The notes beneath the pieces were generated by a model that made no database searches, was not told where the DNA came from, and saw only the letters and a list, made by a program, of their open reading frames with translations. 6,414 bases of DNA, taken from NCBI GenBank assembly GCA_029287695.1, contig JARFQQ010000169.1, positions 1 through 6,414 of the forward strand. The letters are read 5' to 3'. This DNA comes from Gammaproteobacteria bacterium. Lineage in GTDB: Bacteria > Pseudomonadota > Gammaproteobacteria > Chromatiales > Chromatiaceae. Positions 1 to 5,976 of the stretch are shown in pieces (position 1 is the first letter of the stretch; each line of letters begins with the position of its first letter). A program made the position numbers and the translations under genes.

Positions 1-556
1 GCTCGGCCTCTTCCCTTTGACGCTGCTCTTCGGCCAGTCGCTGCTTCCGGGCCTCTTCCTGCTTGCGTTTCTCCTCCGCCAGCCGCTCTTTCTCAGCTTC
101 CTTCTTGCGCTTCTCCTCGGCCAGCTTTCGCTGCTCTTCCACGCGCCGTTTCTTCTCGGCGGCAGCCTTGCGCTCCTGCTCAAGGCGTTTTACGCGTTCA
201 GCAGCAAGGCGTTTCTCGTCCTCGGCCTGCTGCCTGAGCTTTTCGAGGCGCAGGCGCTCCTTTTCAGCTTCCTCGCGCAAGGCTTGCAACTCGGCCGACT
301 CCTTGCGCTTGAGACCGATCACCTTCTGTTCCTGCAGCGCCATATCCTCGCGTTTGGTCTCGAGACTTTCAGCAATGCGGTTTTCTTCCACCACGACCGG
401 AATCGACTCGTCCGGCTGCGGCGACTGAATTGGCGCGGCCGAATCCATGTAGCTGACCTGCTGCTCTCTCGCCCAGAGAAAAAGCAGCAGCAAGCCGAGA
501 TGCAGCAGGATTGACAGGATCATGGCCTGCGGATTGTGCCGTAGCATGGCAAGCAC
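1..556 (-). CDS. tolA: TolA, cell envelope integrity protein (3' part beyond window)
   Basis: TolA links the inner-membrane TolQR motor to TolB/Pal and the outer membrane. Only the first 185 residues are visible. Numbered from the GTG at 556, residues 12-28 form one membrane helix with the S15-x3-H19 pair that in TolA contacts TolQ. A short linker rich in Pro, Ser and Gln follows, and from about residue 57 to the edge there is an uninterrupted helix-forming region very rich in Glu, Lys, Arg, Ala and Gln, the usual TolA domain II. LAEE recurs at 145, 159 and 174. The C-terminal globular domain III lies outside the window. A GTG start at 556 is preferred because GAGGAG lies 9 nt upstream; an in-frame ATG at 547 is the alternative but is 18 nt from that site. 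It follows tolR immediately. Identity rests on domain layout and position after tolQR; start choice is inference. Confidence 0.9.
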   Translation of the reverse strand, partial: MLAMLRHNPQAMILSILLHLGLLLLFLWAREQQVSYMDSAAPIQSPQPDESIPVVVEENRIAESLETKREDMALQEQKVIGLKRKESAELQALREEAEKERLRLEKLRQQAEDEKRLAAERVKRLEQERKAAAEKKRRVEEQRKLAEEKRKKEAEKERLAEEKRKQEEARKQRLAEEQRQREEAE

Positions 557-562
557 GGATCA

Positions 563-1015
563 CTACTCCTCGCCGGTCATGGTCATGAGACGCACGGTCT
601 TGCCTTCCACACCCTGCTGCATCAGCGTGTCCTGAAGCGCCTGCAACAGCCGCAGCACGCGATCATACTCGACCTTTGCGGCACCATAGACCATCACCTC
701 GCGCCCCGGTTCGGCAAGCGTTGCAGCAATGGCATCGGCGATGGCGCCGGCCTCGGTGACCTCGTAGTCGCGCTCGCCCGACTCGTCATTGAAAATGAAA
801 TAGCGGTTGTCGGCATCGATCCCGACAAGTATCGGCGGCAGGTCCTCTGCGACCTGGGAAGCACTGCCGCGGGTAACAGGGAGGTCGACATCGACATTAC
901 GCACCAGCAGTGGCGCCGTCACCATGAATATGATCAGCAACACGAGCATGACGTCGATGTAGGGAACGACATTGATCTCGGCCATCGGCTTGTTGGTGCG
1001 TTGACGGCGGGACAT
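563..1015 (-). CDS. tolR: TolR, proton-channel subunit of the Tol-Pal motor
   Basis: TolR is a single-pass inner-membrane protein of the ExbD/TolR family that forms the ion channel with TolQ and drives TolA. The 150-residue product has the usual family length. A short cytoplasmic N-terminus with basic residues leads into a helix at about 18-36 that begins PYIDV; D21 corresponds to the proton-carrying Asp (D23 in E. coli TolR). The rest is the periplasmic domain. The ATG at 1015 lies 4 nt after the tolQ stop, with no strong ribosome binding site, which suggests translational coupling. It ends in TAG followed directly by an in-frame TGA, and tolA continues in the same frame. ExbD is the main alternative, but the ybgC-tolQ-tolR-tolA context makes TolR clear. 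Confidence 0.96.
   Translation of the reverse strand: MSRRQRTNKPMAEINVVPYIDVMLVLLIIFMVTAPLLVRNVDVDLPVTRGSASQVAEDLPPILVGIDADNRYFIFNDESGERDYEVTEAGAIADAIAATLAEPGREVMVYGAAKVEYDRVLRLLQALQDTLMQQGVEGKTVRLMTMTGEE
566..571 (-). promoter_or_regulatory. Ribosome binding site deciding the tolA start
   Basis: On the minus strand this reads GAGGAG, and it also encodes the last two Glu codons of tolR. It lies 9 nt before GTG at 556 and 18 nt before ATG at 547. The spacing therefore favours the GTG start and implies that tolA translation is coupled to tolR termination. Confidence 0.55.
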
Positions 1016-1019
1016 GGAA

Positions 1020-1694
1020 TCAGCTCGCGGCAGGAAGCTGGCGATGCATGAGATTCAGGAATTCCTCCGAGAAATCCTCGAACCGCCCATCGAGACGATA
1101 GGCCTCACTGGAATAGCGGTTGTAGGCCACGACCGCGGGGATTGCAGCAACCAGGCCCATTGCGGTCGCAACAAGCGCCTCGGAAATTCCGGGCGCAACC
1201 ATGTTCAGGGTTGCCTGGCGCACGCCGCCAAGCGCATGGAAGGAGGACATGATCCCCCAGACGGTCCCGAAGAGCCCGACATAGGGACTGGTCGAGCCGA
1301 TAGTCGCAAGCGTGGGCAGGTAGCGCTCGAGGCTGTCCGTCTCGCGATTCTGGGCAACACGCATGGCACGCCTGATGCTCTCGAGCACACTGGCGGAGTC
1401 TTCGCGGGCACGATCCCGCGACTTGATAAATTCACGAAACCCGGCGACGAAAACCTCCGCCATCGGACCGGAATCCGCGCCATCATGCTTCTTGTAAAGC
1501 GAGGCGAGGTCCTTGCCACTCCAGAACTCCTCTTCGAAGCTGGCTGATTGTTCGCGCGCCCCCGAGAGGGTGCGGGCACGGTCGATAATGGCATACCAGG
1601 AAACGACTGACGCGAGTACCAGTACGAGCATCACGGCCTGAACCACGATACTGGCATCGAGAATCAGATCCAGAAAATCGATTTCACCTGACAT
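1020..1694 (-). CDS. tolQ: TolQ, inner-membrane motor protein of Tol-Pal
   Basis: TolQ is the MotA/TolQ/ExbB-family scaffold that surrounds the TolR dimer, conducts protons and energises TolA. The 224-residue product has three membrane helices at about 15-38, 126-150 and 166-192, with a large cytoplasmic loop between the first two. The signature SPYVGLFGTVWGIM spans 136-149. T144 in this motif and T177 in LVATAMG match the two conserved Thr residues lining the channel in E. coli TolQ. The ATG at 1694 is chosen because it has AAGAG 7 nt upstream and gives the family N-terminus; a longer in-frame reading back to 1799 runs into ybgC in another frame and looks non-coding. The start overlaps the end of ybgC by 11 nt. 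Confidence 0.97.
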   Translation of the reverse strand: MSGEIDFLDLILDASIVVQAVMLVLVLASVVSWYAIIDRARTLSGAREQSASFEEEFWSGKDLASLYKKHDGADSGPMAEVFVAGFREFIKSRDRAREDSASVLESIRRAMRVAQNRETDSLERYLPTLATIGSTSPYVGLFGTVWGIMSSFHALGGVRQATLNMVAPGISEALVATAMGLVAAIPAVVAYNRYSSEAYRLDGRFEDFSEEFLNLMHRQLPAAS

Positions 1695-2100
1695 TGTTGA
1701 TCTCTTGCATGATTGAATCCGGAATTGCAGTCGGCCTGAAATGCTCATGGTCGACACACACAAGGGTAATCTCGCCCTTGCAGAGTAATTCGTCACCACG
1801 CACCACCTGCTGCTCGAAGACCAGCGAGGCGCGTTTCAGCTGCCTGATCGACACGGTTACCTCGAGCAGCTCATCCAGACGCGCCGGCGAGAGGTAGTCA
1901 ATCCTGGCGCGGCGAACAGCAAAAACGACACCCTGCTCATCGAGCAACTGCTGGTTCTCATGGCCGAGCGACCGCAGCCACTCGGTGCGGGCACGCTCCA
2001 TGAATGCCAGGTAATTGGCGTAATAAACCACGCCACCGGCATCCGTATCCTCGTAGTAAACGCGCAGCTGCAGTCTGAACTGGTTGTCAGTTATCTGCAT
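1684..2100 (-). CDS. ybgC: YbgC, Tol-Pal-associated acyl-CoA thioesterase
   Basis: YbgC is a cytoplasmic hotdog-fold thioesterase that hydrolyses acyl-CoA; in many Proteobacteria it heads the tol-pal operon, though it is not essential for Tol function. The 138-residue product carries the family signature YYEDTDAGGVVYYANY at 15-30, including the D18/D20 pair; the second Asp corresponds to the catalytic residue of the family. The A-RTEWLR segment that follows is also typical. The ATG at 2100 places the signature at the usual distance from the N-terminus. A TTG at 2118 would add six residues and is bounded upstream by an in-frame stop; neither start has a convincing ribosome binding site. It lies 66 nt after ruvB and its end overlaps tolQ by 11 nt. 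Confidence 0.93.
   Translation of the reverse strand: MQITDNQFRLQLRVYYEDTDAGGVVYYANYLAFMERARTEWLRSLGHENQQLLDEQGVVFAVRRARIDYLSPARLDELLEVTVSIRQLKRASLVFEQQVVRGDELLCKGEITLVCVDHEHFRPTAIPDSIMQEINNVR
1702..1706 (-). promoter_or_regulatory. Ribosome binding site supporting the tolQ start
   Basis: The minus strand reads AAGAG, 7 nt before the ATG at 1694. It lies inside the end of ybgC and supports the shorter 224-residue TolQ over the upstream extension. Confidence 0.45.
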
Positions 2101-2101
2101 G

Positions 2102-2119
2102 ATTGCCGGCGGCGACAAT
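2102..2119 (-). promoter_or_regulatory. Possible RNA hairpin at the ybgC start
   Basis: The minus-strand RNA could fold into a stem of 7 pairs, one of them G-U, around a CCGC loop. It ends 1 nt before the ybgC ATG and contains the alternative TTG start. No U-run follows, so it is not a classical terminator. It may limit translation of ybgC or be chance in GC-rich DNA. Confidence 0.25.
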
Positions 2120-2166
2120 TATTGGAGTCTGTGACTGGAAAGCGCGCAGAAGGTTCCATGTCTGTT

Positions 2167-3210
2167 TCAGGAGTTCCCATTGAAAAGATCTTCCTCCTGC
2201 CGCTCATCTCGCGGTGGCTTGAGCCCGAAATGAAGCCAGGCGGTCGTGGTCGCCATACGGCCACGCGGCGTGCGCATCAGGAATCCCTGCTGGATGAGAT
2301 AGGGCTCGAGGACATCCTCGATGGTGCCGCGCTCCTCGCCGATGGCTGCCGAGAGGCTGTCAACACCCACAGGGCCGCCATCAAATTTCTCGATGATCGC
2401 CTGCAGAAGACGCCTGTCCATGTTGTCAAAGCCGCTGGCATCGACATTCAGCATATTCAGCGCATCATCGGCAACAGCAGCAGTGACCCGGCCATCGGCC
2501 TTCACTTCGGCGAAATCGCGTACGCGCCGAAGCAGGCGGTTGGCAATCCGGGGCGTACCCCGCGAGCGACGGGCGATTTCGCGCGCACCCTCCACTTCCA
2601 TCTCGACATCGAGAATGGTTGCCGAGCGCTGCACGATATGCGTCAGGTCTTCCGGGGAATAGAACTCCAGCCGCTGCACGATGCCGAAACGATCACGCAG
2701 CGGCGAGGTCAGGAGGCCGGCACGCGTCGTCGCACCGACCAGCGTGAACGGCGGCAGATCCAGCTTGATCGAACGTGCAGCGGGGCCTTCACCGATCATG
2801 ATGTCGATCTGATAGTCCTCCATCGCCGGATAGAGCACCTCCTCGACGACAGGGCTCAGGCGGTGGATCTCGTCGACAAACAGCACGTCGTGGGGCTCGA
2901 GATTGGTCAGCAATGCTGCAAGATCACCCGCTTTTTCAAGCACGGGGCCGGACGTCTGACGCAGATTCGCATCCATTTCGTTGGCGATGATGTGTGCGAG
3001 CGTGGTCTTGCCGAGACCGGGCGGTCCGAAAATGAGCACATGATCGAGAGCTTCCGAACGCTTGCGGGCAGCACTGATGAAGATCTCCATCTGGTCACAC
3101 ACCGTCGGTTGCCCGACATACTCGCCGAGACGGCGCGGCCGGATGGCACGGTCGATCGCCGCTTCCTCACCGCTCTCCTGCGCACTGACAAGACGCTCGA
3201 TGTCACTCAT
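2167..3210 (-). CDS. ruvB: RuvB, Holliday junction branch-migration ATPase
   Basis: RuvB is an AAA+ hexameric motor that, loaded by RuvA, pumps DNA through Holliday junctions during recombinational repair. The 347-residue product has full family length. The N-terminal [11 protein letters not shown] region is at 24-34. Walker A GPPGLGKT is at 62-69 and Walker B ends in DEIH at 113-116. The sensor 1 segment GATTRAG is at 159-165. LRDRFG at 171-176 carries the arginine-finger region, with R174. Sensor 2 [12 protein letters not shown] is at 218-229. A winged-helix domain near the C-terminus includes TPRGR at 314-318. All catalytic motifs are intact. The ATG at 3210 follows the ruvA stop after a single base, and a modest AGAGA sequence overlaps the end of ruvA, so coupled translation is likely. 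Confidence 0.99.
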   Translation of the reverse strand: MSDIERLVSAQESGEEAAIDRAIRPRRLGEYVGQPTVCDQMEIFISAARKRSEALDHVLIFGPPGLGKTTLAHIIANEMDANLRQTSGPVLEKAGDLAALLTNLEPHDVLFVDEIHRLSPVVEEVLYPAMEDYQIDIMIGEGPAARSIKLDLPPFTLVGATTRAGLLTSPLRDRFGIVQRLEFYSPEDLTHIVQRSATILDVEMEVEGAREIARRSRGTPRIANRLLRRVRDFAEVKADGRVTAAVADDALNMLNVDASGFDNMDRRLLQAIIEKFDGGPVGVDSLSAAIGEERGTIEDVLEPYLIQQGFLMRTPRGRMATTTAWLHFGLKPPRDERQEEDLFNGNS

Positions 3211-3211
3211 G

Positions 3212-3817
3212 TTATCTCTTCACCAGGGATTGCAGTGCCGCACGGATGATCTCCTCGCTGCCGAGCCCGGCATTCTCCACGGAGCGTACCATGCGGCTCG
3301 CCTCGGCGGGCTTGTAGCCGAGTGCGACGAGCGCGCTGACAGCCTCGTTGAGCGGTGAATCCCCGGCGGCCTGTGTGGCTGCGGAACTGCCCTCGGGCAG
3401 CGCCATGGAATGATCGTCATCGAGCTTGTCTTTCATCTCGATGATCAATCGCTGTGCCGTTTTCCTGCCGACACCCGGTATCCGTGTCATGGCAGTCACA
3501 TCATCGGCGTGGACGCAGGAGGCAAATTCCGCGGCATTCATGGTCGAGAGGATCGCAAGCGCCATTTTGCCACCGACTCCACTCACCTTGAGCAGCGCAC
3601 GGAAGAGCCGCTTCTCCTGCTCGGCATGAAAACCGTAGAGCACATGGGCATCCTCGCGCACCATGAGGTGGGTATGCAGGGTGACCTGCTCGCCGGTTTG
3701 CGGCAGCTCGTAAAAGGTCGACATCGGGGCTTCGATCTCGTAGCAGACGCCGTTGACATCGAGCAGGAGAAACGGCGGCTGCCTCGAGAGCAGCTGGCCG
3801 CGCAGACGACCGATCAC
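3212..3817 (-). CDS. ruvA: RuvA, Holliday junction DNA-binding subunit
   Basis: RuvA binds the four-way junction as a tetramer and recruits RuvB. The 201-residue product fits the family length of about 200. Domain I is an OB fold starting [10 protein letters not shown], and E55-D56 match the acidic pin that helps separate strands in E. coli RuvA. Domain II has two helix-hairpin-helix motifs, [11 protein letters not shown] at 77-87 and [12 protein letters not shown] at 113-124. After a flexible linker at about 132-154, domain III (about 155-201) is the small helical RuvB-binding module. The start is GTG at 3817, which overlaps the ruvC stop as GTGA, with AAGGGG 7 nt upstream inside ruvC. The overlap suggests that RuvC and RuvA are made together. 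Confidence 0.98.
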   Translation of the reverse strand: MIGRLRGQLLSRQPPFLLLDVNGVCYEIEAPMSTFYELPQTGEQVTLHTHLMVREDAHVLYGFHAEQEKRLFRALLKVSGVGGKMALAILSTMNAAEFASCVHADDVTAMTRIPGVGRKTAQRLIIEMKDKLDDDHSMALPEGSSAATQAAGDSPLNEAVSALVALGYKPAEASRMVRSVENAGLGSEEIIRAALQSLVKR

Positions 3818-4314
3818 CAGCCTGCCCCTTTCGCCAGCCGGTTCGCAGTCCCGGCCATGTGGGCATGGCAGAGGGCGACGGCCAGGGCATCGCCCTGGTC
3901 CTCGCTCAGTGGAGAATCGATGCGCAGCAGGACACGAACCATGTGGCTGACCTGACTCTTGTCGGCGCCGCCGGAACCGGCGATCGCCTGCTTGACAAGT
4001 CTCGGGGTGTACTCGGAAACAGGCAGGTGAGCCTGCACGATCGCCGTGATGGCTGCGCCGCGCGCCTGGCCGAGTTTCAGCGCCGAATTCGCGTTGCGTG
4101 CCATGAAGACCTGCTCCACGGCCGCCTCGGCAGGCGTATAGTCACGGATGATCTCGGAAACCCCGCTGAAAATCTCGCCGAGGCGTTCGGTGAACGCCTT
4201 GTCGCCGATACAGATACGGCCACTCGCGATATGCCTGCTGTTGCGGCCATCGAACTCGATCACGCCATATCCCGTGTATCTGGAACCGGGATCGATACCG
4301 AGAATACGGGCCAT
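3814..4314 (-). CDS. ruvC: RuvC, Holliday junction resolvase
   Basis: RuvC is a dimeric RNase H-fold endonuclease that nicks two opposing strands of a Holliday junction. The 166-residue product is slightly shorter than E. coli RuvC (173), the difference being in the C-terminal tail. The four acidic metal ligands are present: D8 in [15 protein letters not shown]67 in AAVEQVF, and D139 and D142 in [15 protein letters not shown]70 aligns with the aromatic residue that stacks on junction bases in E. coli. The ATG at 4314 lies 4 nt after the yebC stop, without a strong ribosome binding site. The stop overlaps the ruvA start by 4 nt. Confidence 0.98.
   Translation of the reverse strand: MARILGIDPGSRYTGYGVIEFDGRNSRHIASGRICIGDKAFTERLGEIFSGVSEIIRDYTPAEAAVEQVFMARNANSALKLGQARGAAITAIVQAHLPVSEYTPRLVKQAIAGSGGADKSQVSHMVRVLLRIDSPLSEDQGDALAVALCHAHMAGTANRLAKGAGW
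3825..3830 (-). promoter_or_regulatory. Ribosome binding site for the ruvA GTG start
   Basis: The minus strand reads AAGGGG, 7 nt before the GTG at 3817. It lies within the last codons of ruvC and supports the GTG start, which begins the canonical RuvA N-terminus. Confidence 0.5.
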
Positions 4315-4318
4315 TCAG

Positions 4319-5062
4319 TCAGTCCAGCTGCTCAAGAAGCTCTGCCGGAATATCGGCATTGGTGTAGACCTCCTGAACATCGTCGATATCCTCGAGCGCA
4401 TCGATCATGCGCAACAGCTTCCCGGCATCCTCCTCCTCGAGCGTGGACATGGTCTCGGAACTGAAAGTCACCTCGGCATTGCCCGGCTCGAGCCCTGCTG
4501 ATCTGATTGCGCTCTCGACAGCCTCGAAATCTTCCGGGGTGGTCATGACATCGATGGAGCCGTCGTCGTTGGTTACCACATCTTCGGCACCCGCCTCGAG
4601 AGCCGCTTCCATGATGGCATCCTCGTCGCCAGTCTCGAAGCTGATGATGCCTTTCTTGCTGAACATGTAGGCCACGGATCCGTCGGTGCCGAGGTTGCCA
4701 CCATGCTTGGTGAAACCGTGACGGACTTCCGAAGCAGTGCGATTGCGGTTATCGGTCAGGCAATCGACAATAACCGCCGTACCGCCCGGCCCGTAGCCTT
4801 CATAGCGTATTTCGTCAAAGTTGCCCTCCTCGCCGCCACCGGAACCTTTCTTGATGGCGCGATCGATCGTGTCGTTGGGCATATTGGCCTTTTTGGCCTT
4901 GTCGACAGCAAGACGCAACCGCGGATTGGCATCGATCTCACCGCCACCCTCTTTCGCGGCAACCGTGACCTCCCGGATCAGTTTGCTCCAGATCTTGCCT
5001 CTTTTCTTGTCATTGGCTGCCTTTTTATGCTTGATATTGGCCCATTTACTGTGTCCAGCCAT
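4319..5062 (-). CDS. yebC: YebC/PmpR family translation or regulatory factor
   Basis: YebC (TACO1/PmpR family) proteins are cytoplasmic three-domain proteins. They were long described as DNA-binding regulators, and later work connects the family with relief of ribosome stalling; which applies here is not visible from sequence. The 247-residue product is full length. It opens with the hallmark [14 protein letters not shown], followed by the lysine-rich N-terminal domain. The middle holds [19 protein letters not shown] (about 88-106) and then [14 protein letters not shown] at 121-134, both highly conserved. The C-terminal part is strongly acidic. The ATG at 5062 has GAGGA 4 nt upstream. It precedes ruvC by 4 nt, a common gene pair across bacteria, and may be first in the transcript. 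Confidence 0.97.
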   Translation of the reverse strand: MAGHSKWANIKHKKAANDKKRGKIWSKLIREVTVAAKEGGGEIDANPRLRLAVDKAKKANMPNDTIDRAIKKGSGGGEEGNFDEIRYEGYGPGGTAVIVDCLTDNRNRTASEVRHGFTKHGGNLGTDGSVAYMFSKKGIISFETGDEDAIMEAALEAGAEDVVTNDDGSIDVMTTPEDFEAVESAIRSAGLEPGNAEVTFSSETMSTLEEEDAGKLLRMIDALEDIDDVQEVYTNADIPAELLEQLD

Positions 5063-5066
5063 TAAA

Positions 5067-5071
5067 TCCTC
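5067..5071 (-). promoter_or_regulatory. Ribosome binding site of yebC
   Basis: The minus strand reads GAGGA, 4 nt before the ATG at 5062. It is one of the best matches in the window, in keeping with yebC being the first gene of a transcript. Confidence 0.6.
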
Positions 5072-5099
5072 GCCAGAAAAATAATCGAAACAGTCAGAG

Positions 5100-5129
5100 A
5101 TACTAACATCCTGCTGCCCTGCTTCTGAA
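5100..5129 (-). promoter_or_regulatory. Weak candidate promoter for the yebC-ruvCAB genes
   Basis: In the 108-bp gap before yebC, the minus strand has TTCAGA (5129-5124) and TAGTAT (5105-5100), each 4 of 6 to the sigma-70 boxes and separated by 18 bp. This would leave a leader of roughly 30 nt. The match is modest and chance occurrence is possible. It is the only gap near yebC large enough for a promoter. Confidence 0.3.
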
Positions 5130-5135
5130 GCACAG
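5119..5135. promoter_or_regulatory. Palindrome overlapping the candidate -35 box
   Basis: TGCTTC and GAAGCA (5120-5132) form a perfect inverted repeat with a 1-base centre, flanked so that CTG and CAG sit at the outer ends of 5119-5135. The centre is too small for a good RNA hairpin, so a protein-binding site is more plausible than a terminator. It resembles the gammaproteobacterial LexA site only in its ends, and the spacing is 11 instead of 10. No terminator with a U-run was seen in this gap. Confidence 0.25.
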
Positions 5136-5170
5136 CGACAAGCTGAAAGCCGGCAGAATGGCTGGAGGTA

Positions 5171-5959
5171 TCAGCGATAGACCTCGAACAGCATGATGCC
5201 GGCTTTGCCGAAAGGCAGAATGGCGTATCCTCCCGACTCGCGGTGACGGATATCAAGTTGCTTGTCATCAAAGCCCACAAGAACCCCCTCGAGCTCGACA
5301 CCATCCTTCCTGACGACACGCACGCGGTATCCGATATATTCTCCGGCCCTTTCGAGACCGGTTGCCCGATAGCCGGGTTCGTTATCCGTGGATGTCGTTG
5401 ACGCAGGTTCCTCGTCGAATGCGTACTCCTGCAAGGGTGCGTCGACGCTGTAGCCGATAATCGCGTCAGTCGTCTCTTCTGCATCGGGCGACGTGGTCTC
5501 GACAACCTCCGCCGGCGCCTCGGGAACAGCCGGCTCAACGAGCTCTGCCTGAGGGACCAGCTCCTGCAAATCAGCAGGGACAGAGCCTTCACGGGGTTCG
5601 ATCGTGCTTGTCAGTTCGCCAATATTCGTGATGCCGATGAAAATCGCTACGATAAAGACAATGGCGACCATCAGAGTGTAACCCAGGCCCACGATGAGCC
5701 CGCCAAGCAGGCCGGCGTCGAGCACGAGCGCGAAAACCAGCACGGAGATGACGGTGAATATCAACCAGCCGAGCCACTGAAACTCGGAAAAATTCACGAA
5801 CAGCAGCATGACGCCGGAGGCCAGCACCGAAACGATGACCGCCAGGAATATCCAGCCAAGACCGCTTCTTCCGGCACCGGCAACACGGGCAATGAGGCTG
5901 GTCAGCCACACGACCAGCAGTAAAACAGAGAGCAAGGAAATTACGGCAATCCAGTTCAT
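5171..5959 (-). CDS. Membrane protein with C-terminal Sm-like domain, function unknown
   Basis: I do not recognise this 262-residue protein as a named family. Four hydrophobic helices are seen at about 4-23, 34-56, 62-81 and 84-112; the fourth is Gly-rich at its start (G83, G86, G87, G91, G93). Residues 118-200 are a low-complexity linker rich in Glu, Pro, Thr, Ala and Asp. The last 55 residues look like a small beta barrel: VRVVRKDGVELEGVLVGFDD (212-231) matches the Sm1 pattern of LSm proteins (alternating hydrophobics, DG, a later G-x-L-x-x-F-D). This is a by-eye match. Arginines 24 and 31 between helices 1 and 2 suggest that loop is cytoplasmic, which would put the C-terminus in the periplasm; topology is uncertain. 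The ATG at 5959 follows ribE by 17 nt, with a weak GGGA 9 nt upstream, suggesting co-transcription with ribE. Another SH3-like barrel fold is possible. Confidence 0.8.
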   Translation of the reverse strand: MNWIAVISLLSVLLLVVWLTSLIARVAGAGRSGLGWIFLAVIVSVLASGVMLLFVNFSEFQWLGWLIFTVISVLVFALVLDAGLLGGLIVGLGYTLMVAIVFIVAIFIGITNIGELTSTIEPREGSVPADLQELVPQAELVEPAVPEAPAEVVETTSPDAEETTDAIIGYSVDAPLQEYAFDEEPASTTSTDNEPGYRATGLERAGEYIGYRVRVVRKDGVELEGVLVGFDDKQLDIRHRESGGYAILPFGKAGIMLFEVYR

Positions 5960-5976
5960 GATAGGCAGTCCCGAGT

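Noticed and set aside
17..514. Plus-strand frame with a Leu/Phe-rich, membrane-like product
   Set aside because: It is the complement of the Glu/Lys/Arg codons of the TolA helical domain, which read as Leu and Phe on the other strand.
1695..1799. N-terminal extension of TolQ by 35 residues
   Set aside because: It overlaps conserved ybgC codons, lacks TolQ-like sequence, and the ATG at 1694 has a good ribosome binding site.
1960..3249. Long plus-strand open frame of 429 codons, antisense to ybgC and ruvB
   Set aside because: It lies opposite clear conserved genes and its product is Arg/His-rich without domains. It is explained by few stops arising opposite GC-rich codons.
5119..5135. LexA (SOS) box upstream of yebC-ruvCAB
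   Set aside because: The ends CTG and CAG are present but the spacing is 11 rather than 10 and the internal bases do not match CTGT-N8-ACAG. It is kept only as an unassigned palindrome.
5063..5170. Rho-independent terminator after the membrane protein gene
   Set aside because: Only 4-6 bp inverted repeats with poor loops and no adjoining T-run on the transcribed strand were found.
5062..5592. Minus-strand 176-codon frame inside the unknown membrane protein gene, ending as TAATG at the yebC start
   Set aside because: The TAATG overlap looks like coupling, but the product is Arg/Ser-rich without domain signals and is out of frame with the better-supported membrane protein.
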